From Lachnospiraceae bacterium UBA1721 (GTDB lineage: Bacteria; Bacillota; Clostridia; Lachnospirales; Lachnospiraceae), in contig DCIR01000047.1 of NCBI GenBank assembly GCA_002317155.1, positions 1 through 57,882 of the forward strand: a DNA stretch of 57,882 nt. Reading direction: 5' to 3'. Position 1 is the stretch's first letter, and each line of letters opens with the position of its first letter. The translations under genes were made by a program, and so were the position numbers. Positions 8,125 to 16,730 of this stretch are shown one piece after another. The notes below the pieces were generated by a model. It ran no database searches. It saw nothing but the letters and a program-made list of their open reading frames with translations, and was not told the DNA's origin.

Positions 8125-8988
8125 ATGATAATTTATAAATGTAAAACCTGTGGTGCACAGATGGATCTTGGTGATGCAGGAAGCTTTTCTTGCCCGTATT
8201 GCGGTGGAAAATCATTTCTGACAGATGCTGATTACAGGGAAAATAAGGTATTCCGTAAGTCGCTTTTAGAGTATTACAAGGCTAAAAATGACAGTAAGGA
8301 ATTTGACTATAGTTCAGATACATTGTGGAAAGTAGAAGGCCGTGACAGCTACGAAATGGCAAATGGTAAGCCGTTGTCTCTGGAATATATGATTAAGAAG
8401 GACTGCGGTGATTTTGTTTTTTATATCTGTAAGGAAACAGTCGTATATATTTTCAATGACGAAAGACAGTCAAAAGCATTTATGGACGGTCTCGACAGAT
8501 TGCAGTTGCCGGAAGCAGATAATAAGCTAAAAAGATGCTTCCCGGAACTCAAAATCTACCTTCAATTGGCACAGCAAAAGCGAGCTTTGGTATTCGTCAG
8601 ACGTCCGGGATTCTATCCGGCATCAATGTTTTCTCCATGGCCTGCAGTTCACCTTGCATGGGTGATTTCACGAATGGAAAACTTCTGCTGTACGCTTGAG
8701 TACTCGGGAATGGGCTATGATGATATCAGTGGTGATTCGGTGTTTATTAATCCGGCCACTCACGAGGGAGCGCTTTTTGGTGATTGGAGAAAGCTTAGTC
8801 CTACTACTGAGAAAAGCTTGAAGATGCTCAGAAGAACGGCTACAGATTTGGCGGAGAATACCAGAGAAGTTAAGGAATTGTATGATTTCCTTAATTCAGC
8901 TCCGGCGAAGGATGCTTTTGATGATTTTACGAGATGGGATACAGTTATTGAGAAGGGCTTTGGCGGCCATAAATTTGTACAGATGTAA
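8125..8988 (+). CDS. Zinc-ribbon protein with kinase-like domain
   Basis: The ATG at 8125 has AAGGGG 8 nt upstream; the in-frame ATG at 8104 does not. The 287-residue product begins with a zinc ribbon (C6, C9, C23, C26). Its C-terminal half holds a stretch resembling a eukaryotic-type kinase active site: YDDISGDSVFINP near 198-210, where D200 would match the catalytic aspartate, and GDW at 219-221 in the place of DFG. A clear glycine-rich loop and lysine are not seen, so it may be a pseudokinase. The similarity is my own pattern reading. It lies 92 bp before a vWA gene and probably in one transcript with it and the PurA-like gene. Confidence 0.75.
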   Translation: MIIYKCKTCGAQMDLGDAGSFSCPYCGGKSFLTDADYRENKVFRKSLLEYYKAKNDSKEFDYSSDTLWKVEGRDSYEMANGKPLSLEYMIKKDCGDFVFYICKETVVYIFNDERQSKAFMDGLDRLQLPEADNKLKRCFPELKIYLQLAQQKRALVFVRRPGFYPASMFSPWPAVHLAWVISRMENFCCTLEYSGMGYDDISGDSVFINPATHEGALFGDWRKLSPTTEKSLKMLRRTATDLAENTREVKELYDFLNSAPAKDAFDDFTRWDTVIEKGFGGHKFVQM

Positions 8989-9080
8989 AGATAATAAATA
9001 ATTAGAATATATGATTAATGATATTTAATCAGAATATGAGAAATCAGAAAATAAGTAATCTATTATGAGGAGGACATATA

Positions 9081-9959
9081 ATGGGATACGGAAGTTATTC
9101 AGCATCAGATTGGTCAAAATTAAAGCAGAGCAGAAATCTTACAAGCAATAAGAGGGTAGAGGAGGTTTTCACCAAAACCCAGTGTGACCCTAAGTTTGAC
9201 CCTAAGTATATCGGAACAAGAGAGTGCTTTGATTCTGCAGACCATCCCAGCACAACACCTATAGTTGTAGGCCTTGATGTAACAGGTTCAATGGGTTACC
9301 TTGCGGTCGAGGTTGCTACAAAGGCATTGAATGAATTAATCATGAAGCTCTATTCAACCGGTGCGGTTGAAGATCCTGCACTTATGTGCGCAGCTTACGG
9401 TGATTACAGAGATAACTCACCTCTTCAGGTTACCCAGTTTGAGTCTGATATCAGAATTGCAGAGCAGCTTCTTGAGCTTTATTTTGAAAATGCCGGAAGC
9501 GGTCAGGTAGTTCCTACATGCTTGTGGGAGTTTTTATCAAGACATACTAATATCGATGCAATCAAGAAGCGTGGCAAGAAGGGCTTTGTATTTACCATCG
9601 GTGATGATGCCGACATCAGAGCCAGCGATGTCGAGAATACGATAAGCCGAGTTATAGGAGATGAGATTGGTTCAGCTTCTCGTGAAAGTCTCTACGACGA
9701 AGTATCAGAGAAGTTCCATGTTTTCCATATTACTCTCGGAGGAAGAAATAAGAATATATTCCTCAAGGGACATACTCTTGAAATGTCACCTGAGAATCTT
9801 GAGAGTATTCCTGAGGTAATTATTAGTATTATTCAGCTTCAGAATGGCAGAAAAATCGATGATATTCTTGAGCAGTGGGATGAGATAAAGAGACCTGTTA
9901 TCAATTCTGCACTTAGCCAGCTGGCAATTTATTCTGATGACGAAGGTATATCACTGTAA
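9081..9959 (+). CDS. vWA domain protein
   Basis: The 292-residue protein has a metal-dependent adhesion site of the D-x-T-x-S form (D66, T68, S70 in GLDVTGSMG), a variant of DxSxS, after a 60-residue N-terminal region. A later aspartate in FTIGDDAD probably completes the site. There is no signal peptide or membrane segment, so it is cytoplasmic, like the TerY group of stress-linked vWA proteins. The start has AGGAGG about 8 nt upstream. It sits between a kinase-like protein and a PurA-like enzyme, which recalls the TerY-kinase-phosphatase triads, but no phosphatase is present. Its last codons are tandemly repeated after the stop (9945-9989). Confidence 0.82.
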   Translation: MGYGSYSASDWSKLKQSRNLTSNKRVEEVFTKTQCDPKFDPKYIGTRECFDSADHPSTTPIVVGLDVTGSMGYLAVEVATKALNELIMKLYSTGAVEDPALMCAAYGDYRDNSPLQVTQFESDIRIAEQLLELYFENAGSGQVVPTCLWEFLSRHTNIDAIKKRGKKGFVFTIGDDADIRASDVENTISRVIGDEIGSASRESLYDEVSEKFHVFHITLGGRNKNIFLKGHTLEMSPENLESIPEVIISIIQLQNGRKIDDILEQWDEIKRPVINSALSQLAIYSDDEGISL

Positions 9960-9989
9960 GGTATATTACTGTGAGGAATATTGTCCGCA
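9945..9989 (+). repeat. 15-nt tandem repeat across the vWA stop codon
   Basis: GGTATATCACTGTAA (9945-9959, the last four codons and stop) is repeated at 9960-9974 with two changes, and a degenerate third unit follows. Similar gene-end repeats occur at 25066, 41143 and 42343. Confidence 0.75.
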
Positions 9990-10021
9990 TATAAATTATA
10001 TGATTGGGTCTGTTATTACTT

Positions 10022-11335
10022 ATGAGAACATATGCAGTAGTCGGCAAAAATTTTGGAGATGAAGGAAAGGGGCTTGTTTCGGCAAGCCTCTGTTTGCATT
10101 TGGGGAAAAATCTGATAATCAAGCATAATGGCGGCGCACAGGCAGGACATACAGTGGAATGCAGACGTGGCATAGATAGTCGATGTGATATGGAACGCGG
10201 GTGTGACGTTACAGATGATTTGGTTCGATTCATACATCATCAGATTGGCTCGGGAGCTGAGTTCGGTGCTTCTACATTGCTTGCAGAAACCTACTATTCT
10301 GATTTATATCAGCTTGGAAGTGAAATCGAGAACTTTAATAATGTATATGGATTTATTCCGCAGATTTATGCAGAAAAAAATACTCCAATCACAGTTATTG
10401 ACGATGTGCTTTTGAATATGGCTATAGAATCTAAACGTGGAGATAACAGACACGGAAGCTGTGGCATGGGAATCAATGAGTGCAGAGAGAGAATCGTTGC
10501 AGGCTTTGGCTTGACCGTGAGTGATATCACGGAAAACGATGTGGATTGGATCTTTGACAGACTAAAATATATTCGCAACGAGCATACTCAGGCGCGCATG
10601 GGAGAACTGAGCTTGGATGAATTTGCGGGATCCGGAGAATTCGGAGCAGACAGAAGTCACGGAGCATCTCAAGAGCTTGATGGCTATAAGTCTATACTTG
10701 AGATGCTGGATGACGATAATGTTTTGTTGAATTTTTCTGAGGCTGTGAAGAGGAATGTCGACTATATAAAAGTAATCGACGCAGACAGAAGCTGGCTCGA
10801 GAGCTTTGACAGGATTGTGTTTGAAAGCGGCCAGGGACTGTTGCTGGATGAATTTTATCTGCGCTATGCACCGAATCTTACGACTTCAAGAACAGGTATC
10901 ATTAATCCAATAACATTCCTTAAAAAGAGGGGGATGATATTAAACGAGGTGATTTATGTTACGCGTAGCTATGTCACCAGACACGGAGCAGGTCAGCTTC
11001 CTTGTGAGTGTAAGCGAGAGGAACTCCCCGGGGTGGAATATGATATTACTAATGAACCCAATGAGTGGCAAGGTTCTATACGCTATGCCAGACATGTGGA
11101 TTACGAGGATTTCCTGGAGGCTATGCTTCAAGATTCAAAATATTGTGATGATTTGATTGATATTTCATTGGCGGTTACTCACTTAAATGAAACAGGTGGA
11201 ATGATGTGCTTTAGGGATTTCGATGTGAGTATGGAAGCCTTCGAAAAGGAGATATCTAAGAGAGTAAGCGGAAGGCAGTTTTATAGAATATATAAATCAT
11301 TTGATAGAGTTGCTTCTCTTGATTTATTCAATTAA
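10022..11335 (+). CDS. Divergent adenylosuccinate synthetase-like enzyme
   Basis: A 437-residue member of the PurA fold, which joins aspartate to IMP using GTP. The P-loop GDEGKG with D13 and the AGHT histidine H43 match the two catalytic residues of E. coli PurA (D13, H41). The late block VTRSYVTRHGAGQLPCE corresponds to the usual TRVG.GPFPTE. The block normally reading TTGRGIGP is changed to SCGMGINE near 146-153, and the usual first motif Q-W is N-F, so the nucleotide substrate may differ. The ATG at 10022 is chosen over TTG 10004; neither has a strong ribosome binding site. It follows the vWA gene by 62 bp. It could be an accessory paralogue rather than the purine-pathway enzyme. Confidence 0.82.
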   Translation: MRTYAVVGKNFGDEGKGLVSASLCLHLGKNLIIKHNGGAQAGHTVECRRGIDSRCDMERGCDVTDDLVRFIHHQIGSGAEFGASTLLAETYYSDLYQLGSEIENFNNVYGFIPQIYAEKNTPITVIDDVLLNMAIESKRGDNRHGSCGMGINECRERIVAGFGLTVSDITENDVDWIFDRLKYIRNEHTQARMGELSLDEFAGSGEFGADRSHGASQELDGYKSILEMLDDDNVLLNFSEAVKRNVDYIKVIDADRSWLESFDRIVFESGQGLLLDEFYLRYAPNLTTSRTGIINPITFLKKRGMILNEVIYVTRSYVTRHGAGQLPCECKREELPGVEYDITNEPNEWQGSIRYARHVDYEDFLEAMLQDSKYCDDLIDISLAVTHLNETGGMMCFRDFDVSMEAFEKEISKRVSGRQFYRIYKSFDRVASLDLFN

Positions 11336-11386
11336 TCAACAATATGGATTATTGATATGCAATATTACTATATTGTTTGTTCACGA

Positions 11387-11400
11387 AATAATATATAATT
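11387..11400 (+). promoter_or_regulatory. Shared -10 region of chemoreceptor genes
   Basis: AATAATATATAATT is identical to the box at 35196-35209, also upstream of a chemoreceptor gene. It contains TATAAT (11394-11399), 28 bases before the start. No good -35 is seen in either. Confidence 0.45.
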
Positions 11401-11427
11401 AATTATTATGTATGTGGAGGTAATGAT

Positions 11428-13476
11428 ATGGCGAAAAAACCTAAAAAGGTGAAAATTGATGAAACAGTTAAGCCTATTGAAGAGATGGAAAATAAGCCTG
11501 TTGATGAAGAAGTAAATAATCCTCACAATGAAGAGGCAGATAATTCGCCTAAAGAGGAAATTAAAAATCCTGATGCAGATGAAGCGAAGAATACCGCGGC
11601 AGAGGAACCTGTGGCAGAGGAACCTTTGGCAGAGGAACCTGTGGCAGATGAACCTGTGGCAGAGAAAGCAGCTAAGGCGGAAGAACCTGTAGTAGTAGAA
11701 GTGGCTGAGGCAGAAGAACCTGTAGCAGTAGAAGTGGCTGAGGCGGAAGAACCTGTAGTAGTAGAAGTGGCTGAGGCAGAAGAACCTGTAGCAGAGGAGC
11801 CTGTTAAGGTGGAAAAGGCCGGTAAATCAACTAAGCGTGGTTTGAGCTTCTTCCAAATTCTTATAGCTATAGCTATGATACCGATCATAGTGACCATAGT
11901 GATTATTGCTACTTCTACCATGATTCTTACCAATAATAATATGATGAAGAGCGTGGAGAATACCCTGTATGTTGTTGCCAGCAATTTGACCGGGTATTGT
12001 GATCAGAACAATATCACAGCCATGAACGCATCTAATTATTACGATTATTTAGAGAGCCTTAGTGATAAGAATATTGAGATGTCCATTATCATGGATGGCA
12101 TCCCTTGTACCACTTCTATTAAGAATGAAAACGGCTATCGTGTTCGTGATATCGAGATGAAGAAGAGCATAGCCGAGCTTGGTGACGGATATTATGATGA
12201 GTCGGTAACCATTGAAGGAAAAGAATATTTTGGTTATTATATGCCGATTTATCGTGACGGTAAGGTAAATTGTGTTGCTTTTGTAGCACAGCCTAAAGTG
12301 GATTATCAGGATTCATTAAAATCATTCATGATAAAAATTATTGTGATGGCAATCATCCTTCTTGTGTTCTTCGGTGCGATTTGCTATTTCCTTGGTATGA
12401 GGATAGCAAAGACATTCCGTATAGTAGGAAATGATGTTGATGAACTGGCAAAGGGTAATATTGCCGTTCGAGATTCGCATAAATCAATTATACGTGAGTT
12501 TGGTATTTTGATGGATTCAAGCTCTGTCATGCAGACTAATTTGCGAGAAACCATTAATCATGTAAAGGGTACTTCAAACGAGCTGATTGAGGGCATACAT
12601 AATGTAACAGACCTCAGCCGCAACAACACAGCTATTGCTGAGCGAATTAACGGAACGATGGATGATTTGTCTAAGGCAGCTGCTTCTATGGATTTAAACG
12701 TTCAGGATATTAACTGCCAGATGATTGAAATCGGAAATGTTGTGAACGATATCGACGAGAATGTTGAACAGCTTGGTGGTGATACTCAGGCAGTGCTTAA
12801 GTCAAATGAAGAAGCAATGTCTAACATGGAAGGAATTCTTAGTAGCAGTGAGAAGACTGTTTCTGCAGTAGAAGATATTTCTAAGCAGATAAATATAACA
12901 AATGAGTCTATCGCTGAAATCGGCCAGGCAGTTGATTTGATTTTGAATATTTCGGATCAGACCAACCTTCTTTCACTGAATGCGTCTATAGAGGCAGCGC
13001 GAGCAGGAGAGCAGGGACGTGGATTTGCGGTAGTTGCAGAAGAAATCAGACATCTTTCGGAACAGAGTGCTGAAGGCGCGGAGATGATTAAGCGTATTGC
13101 AAATCATATTACGGAAATGTCCAGAGTATCCGTACAGCGTATCGGCGATGTAAATGTCTTGATTATTAAGGAGCAGGAGAGCATTGCGGAGACTCAGAAG
13201 AAATATCAGGAGCTGAGTGTTAATATCGCTAGTTCAGCTAGAAAGATTGAAGATATTGCCAACAAGACTGCTAACCTTACCAAGTATAAGGAAAACGTAA
13301 TTGATAACGTCACCAATCTGAGTGCATTCAGCCAGGAAAATACAGCCAGCAACGAGGAAGTTACTCACAATGTCGGAAATATGTTGCTTGAAATCCAGAA
13401 GGTTAGCGATTACTGTGAGCAGATGAATAATATGGCAGTAGAGCTTGATAAGAGTATGTCTTATTTCCACGAATAA
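11428..13476 (+). CDS. Methyl-accepting chemotaxis protein with acidic repeat tail
   Basis: A 682-residue chemoreceptor. Residues 1-135 form an acidic Pro/Val/Ala/Glu-rich cytoplasmic tail with EEPVA and AEEPVVVEVAE repeats. Then come a membrane span (about 140-167), an extracellular Cache-like sensor of about 125 residues, a second span (about 295-325), HAMP and a signalling domain with the conserved hairpin tip DQTNLLSLNASIEAARAGE. It should signal through CheA and CheW to the flagellar motor. The N-terminal tail is unusual for the family, where only a few residues precede the first span. The start has GGAGG 7 nt upstream. It appears to be a single-gene unit, ended by the terminator at 13525. 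Confidence 0.93.
   Translation: MAKKPKKVKIDETVKPIEEMENKPVDEEVNNPHNEEADNSPKEEIKNPDADEAKNTAAEEPVAEEPLAEEPVADEPVAEKAAKAEEPVVVEVAEAEEPVAVEVAEAEEPVVVEVAEAEEPVAEEPVKVEKAGKSTKRGLSFFQILIAIAMIPIIVTIVIIATSTMILTNNNMMKSVENTLYVVASNLTGYCDQNNITAMNASNYYDYLESLSDKNIEMSIIMDGIPCTTSIKNENGYRVRDIEMKKSIAELGDGYYDESVTIEGKEYFGYYMPIYRDGKVNCVAFVAQPKVDYQDSLKSFMIKIIVMAIILLVFFGAICYFLGMRIAKTFRIVGNDVDELAKGNIAVRDSHKSIIREFGILMDSSSVMQTNLRETINHVKGTSNELIEGIHNVTDLSRNNTAIAERINGTMDDLSKAAASMDLNVQDINCQMIEIGNVVNDIDENVEQLGGDTQAVLKSNEEAMSNMEGILSSSEKTVSAVEDISKQINITNESIAEIGQAVDLILNISDQTNLLSLNASIEAARAGEQGRGFAVVAEEIRHLSEQSAEGAEMIKRIANHITEMSRVSVQRIGDVNVLIIKEQESIAETQKKYQELSVNIASSARKIEDIANKTANLTKYKENVIDNVTNLSAFSQENTASNEEVTHNVGNMLLEIQKVSDYCEQMNNMAVELDKSMSYFHE
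11677..11793 (+). repeat. 33-nt in-frame coding repeats
   Basis: Three near-identical 33-nt units (11677-11709, 11710-11742, 11743-11775) and a partial fourth encode AEEPV(V/A)VEVAE. Shorter 15-nt EEPVA repeats precede them from about 11603. Such arrays can change copy number by slippage without breaking the frame. Confidence 0.9.
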
Positions 13477-13524
13477 GGTTATATTTGCAAGCAAGCTAAA
13501 TTGAATAATTCAATTCATAATATT

Positions 13525-13565
13525 AATGAGCAGACACTTGGATACGAGTGCTGCTCATTTTATTA
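13525..13565 (+). terminator. Intrinsic terminator of the chemoreceptor gene
   Basis: AATGAGCAG (13525-13533) pairs with CTGCTCATT (13551-13559), with an inner CACT/AGTG stem, followed by a T-rich tail. Confidence 0.8.
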
Positions 13566-13660
13566 TGTTGTATTGATTCTTATTTTTGGTATTATGTAAT
13601 AGTAAGTATTATATGTGCTGAAATATATAAGAATTTTGTTCAGAATTTATTGGGGGACAT

Positions 13661-15256
13661 ATGTTAAAAGTATTTATCGTCGAAGACGAATGTCTTGTGC
13701 GCGAAGGAATAAGAGATAGTGTTGACTGGAAGGAAAATGGTTTTGAGTTTGTAGGAGAGGCCGAGGATGGCGAAATGGCTCTTCCTATGATTAGAAAGCT
13801 AAGACCGGATTTACTTATTACAGACATTAAGATGCCATTTATGGATGGCTTGGAACTATGCCGTATAGTAACCAAAGAAATGCCCGAGATGAAGATAATC
13901 ATTCTCAGCGGTCATGGAGATTTTGACTATGCGCGCGAAGCGATTAAGCTAAATGTCGACCAGTATCTTCTTAAGCCTATTACTAAAGTTGCGCTCAATG
14001 AGGAACTTGCTCAGATTAAGGAAAAGATAGAAAAAGAGCAGGAGCAGAAAAACTATGATCTTCAGTATATCCATGAGCTGCAGAACTATGAGCAGTATGA
14101 GATGCGTAAATTCTTCGAGGAGATTACTGCGGGTACTTTGAAGGTTGGAGATATATATACTGTAGCGGAAAAACTCGGAATCAATATTGATGCAGGCTGT
14201 TACAATTTAGTCCTTTTTGTTCTTCAGCCGCAGACTATGGGTGGAGAGTATTCCGAAGTTACAGCAGATCTTCAGGATAAGCTTTTTGAGCATATTATTG
14301 ATGATGAAAATTATCTGCTTTTCAGATGCAATCTCATGACCTATGCTATTTTGGTAAAGGGTGAGCAGAATAATATCGATTATATTACCAAGAAGTGTGT
14401 TGATGATGTTTCTCAAAAGTGCGAGAACCTGACAAATAGTTGTTGGTATGTCGCAGAGGGTACTCCTGTAGAGCGCCTCAGTGCTTTACCTAAGTGCTAT
14501 AACGATGCCAACAGCAGAATATCATTACGTCATATATATCCGGCGAAGCATATTTTTGAGGCGGGAAGTGAATCGGCTTCTGCAGTGAATGATGATATCA
14601 GTTCTTTGGATAATCTTGATGTAGAGAAAATAGATCCAATGATTATCAGAAACTTTTTACAGACAGGCCTCGAGAGCGAGCTTGATCAGTTTGTAGAGAA
14701 TTATTTGCGTAATATGGGTACTGCAACAGAGTCACTTTTGTTTAGACAATATATTCTACTGAGTGCGAGATTTAATGCCGCAATAGTAGCTAAGAGCTTT
14801 GGAGAGAACCAGGATGCGTTCCTAAAATCTCTTCCCGAGATATCTTCAGTGGTGGAAATTGACGAGGCAGAAAACTATCTCACATCGGTACTCAGACGTG
14901 TAATAGAAATCCGCGATGCAGAATCACAGAATCGCTACAGCTCAATACTTAAAAACGCCATAAGCTATATAGATGAGCATTTTGCAGATGAGGATATTTC
15001 ACTTAACACAATTGCAAAAACGGTTAATGTAAGTGCTAACTATTTTAGCGCGGTATTTAGCCAGGAAATCGGAGAAACCTTTATAGAGTATCTCACTAAA
15101 AAGAGAATGGAAAAGGCTCAGCAGCTTCTGAGACAGACATCTATGAGATCAGGAGAGATAGCATTCCAGGTAGGTTATAGGGATCCCAGATATTTCAGTT
15201 TTATTTTCAGAAAAACAGTCGGATGTACACCGAGAGATTACCGTGGAGAGAAATAA
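13661..15256 (+). CDS. AraC-type response regulator (YesN family)
   Basis: The 531-residue protein has a receiver domain with phosphorylation site D55 (LLITDIKMPFMDG), a long middle region and a C-terminal AraC-type double helix-turn-helix (about 425-525, with GYRDPRYFSFIFRK.VGCTPRDYR, the usual ending). It binds DNA as the output of the kinase encoded next to it. GGGGG lies about 6 nt before the ATG. The neighbouring sensor lipoprotein and transporter suggest it activates the sugar uptake operon from 17959. The arrangement is like XylFII-LytS-YesN of Clostridium beijerinckii. Confidence 0.92.
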   Translation: MLKVFIVEDECLVREGIRDSVDWKENGFEFVGEAEDGEMALPMIRKLRPDLLITDIKMPFMDGLELCRIVTKEMPEMKIIILSGHGDFDYAREAIKLNVDQYLLKPITKVALNEELAQIKEKIEKEQEQKNYDLQYIHELQNYEQYEMRKFFEEITAGTLKVGDIYTVAEKLGINIDAGCYNLVLFVLQPQTMGGEYSEVTADLQDKLFEHIIDDENYLLFRCNLMTYAILVKGEQNNIDYITKKCVDDVSQKCENLTNSCWYVAEGTPVERLSALPKCYNDANSRISLRHIYPAKHIFEAGSESASAVNDDISSLDNLDVEKIDPMIIRNFLQTGLESELDQFVENYLRNMGTATESLLFRQYILLSARFNAAIVAKSFGENQDAFLKSLPEISSVVEIDEAENYLTSVLRRVIEIRDAESQNRYSSILKNAISYIDEHFADEDISLNTIAKTVNVSANYFSAVFSQEIGETFIEYLTKKRMEKAQQLLRQTSMRSGEIAFQVGYRDPRYFSFIFRKTVGCTPRDYRGEK

Positions 15257-15257
15257 C

Positions 15258-16727
15258 GTGAAGGACTGCAAGAAGAGAAATAAAGAGAATACTGCAGCAA
15301 AAAATTCATCTCTGTCAGATAAGTTGCGTTTACTGATGTTATCTATTTTCATACCGATGTTGGCTCTTTTTGCAATCAACATCGGTATGTTTATATTCAG
15401 AAATGTTCAGTATGAAAATGTAAGCGGAAATGTTACGTTGGCATCCGGATTCGGACAGGATTTTAAGAACGAAATCGATCTTAAGATGTATTACTATGCC
15501 ACGGGAAGTGAGTATGCCACCGGAATTCCGATGGGGGATGTAAATAGGGCACTGGAACTTGCCAATACGCTTTCAGAGAGAACCAGTAATAAGGACAGCC
15601 AGCGATCTATACGAAGCGTTATAAATCTATGCGGTAACCTGAAGGAAAGAATGCAGGAAATATCGCAGACAGAAAGCTATGATGAACGAATGGAACAGCT
15701 GGAAACCAACGTATATATTCTGACTGAGCTCATTCAGGATTATATGTATCAGTATCTCTATAGTGAGGCTGAAGAGCTCGCGGTACTACAGACCAAGATG
15801 GACATGATGATTAGGGTAGAACTAATCTTATTTGCTGTATTTACTGTAGTATTGCTGGCGATTGCAATTAGCCGTGCAATAGCAATCAGCCGAAGCATAA
15901 CCCGACCGATTGATGAGCTGTACGGAAGAGTTCAGAGTGTGGACGCCGGAGAACTTACCCCTATCGAACCAGTTAAAGCCAGTGATGAAAAACTTCAGGC
16001 ACTCAGTAACAGTTTCGAGGAAATGATTGAGCGTCTTGCACAGCAGCTGGAGCTTAACAAAGAAGAGGCTAATAAAATTCGAGCGATGGAGCTCATGCTT
16101 TTGCAGGCTCAGATTAACCCGCACTTTCTTTATAATACATTGGATACGATTATATGGCTGGTTGAAACCGGCAAGAATAGCCAGGCGGTGGAAATGGTAT
16201 CGAGTCTTTCAAATTTCTTCCGTTCGTCGCTGAGCAAAGGCCGTGATGTGATTATGCTCACTGAGGAACAGCTTCACGTTAAGAGTTATCTTGAGATTCA
16301 GCAGGTTCGCTATAAAGATAAGCTTACTTATAATATAGATTTTGCGGATGAAATCGGAGAATATATGGTTCCCAAGCTTACGCTTCAGCCCTTGGTTGAG
16401 AATGCTCTCTATCACGGAATTAAGCTAAAGCGTGAGATGGGTAAGATTCTGATTAACGGCAAGTTAGCGGACGATAAAATAGTTCTTACCGTAGAGGATA
16501 CCGGAATTGGTATGACTGAGGAGGAATTGGACAGAGTCCGAGAATCACTCACGGCCGAGCATTCTGCAGGCTTTGGAATGGCAGCTGTATATAAGAGATT
16601 GAATCTGATGTTTGGAGCAGAGTGTAGCTTCGATATTACCAGTGAAAAGAACAAGGGAACCTTGATCAGAATTTGTATTCCTATGGTCAAAACAGTGGAA
16701 TCGATGAGCGGCGAGGTTACGGTATAG
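15258..16727 (+). CDS. LytS/YesM-type sensor histidine kinase
   Basis: A membrane kinase of about 489 residues with two spans (near 25-45 and 190-210), an extracellular region rich in helix between them, HAMP, and the His_kinase domain of this family with the phosphorylated histidine in QINPHFLYNTLD. An ATPase domain with VEDTGIGM and GFGMAAVY follows. A GTG at 15243 would overlap the regulator by 14 nt; the GTG at 15258, just after its stop and 9 nt after GGAG, fits better. The next gene, 3 bp away, encodes a binding-protein-like lipoprotein that likely presents the ligand to the extracellular region. Confidence 0.9.
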   Translation: MKDCKKRNKENTAAKNSSLSDKLRLLMLSIFIPMLALFAINIGMFIFRNVQYENVSGNVTLASGFGQDFKNEIDLKMYYYATGSEYATGIPMGDVNRALELANTLSERTSNKDSQRSIRSVINLCGNLKERMQEISQTESYDERMEQLETNVYILTELIQDYMYQYLYSEAEELAVLQTKMDMMIRVELILFAVFTVVLLAIAISRAIAISRSITRPIDELYGRVQSVDAGELTPIEPVKASDEKLQALSNSFEEMIERLAQQLELNKEEANKIRAMELMLLQAQINPHFLYNTLDTIIWLVETGKNSQAVEMVSSLSNFFRSSLSKGRDVIMLTEEQLHVKSYLEIQQVRYKDKLTYNIDFADEIGEYMVPKLTLQPLVENALYHGIKLKREMGKILINGKLADDKIVLTVEDTGIGMTEEELDRVRESLTAEHSAGFGMAAVYKRLNLMFGAECSFDITSEKNKGTLIRICIPMVKTVESMSGEVTV

Positions 16728-16730
16728 ATA

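Noticed and set aside
10022..11335. Phage origin of the PurA-like gene (PurZ, Z-genome biosynthesis)
   Set aside because: There are no phage structural, replication or DatZ/MazZ-type genes nearby, and codon use matches the chromosome. The fold relation is kept as a finding only.
11523..11984. Minus-strand Ser/Thr/Ala-rich open frame
   Set aside because: It is the complement of the acidic repeat in the chemoreceptor gene and has no ribosome binding site or independent codon signature.
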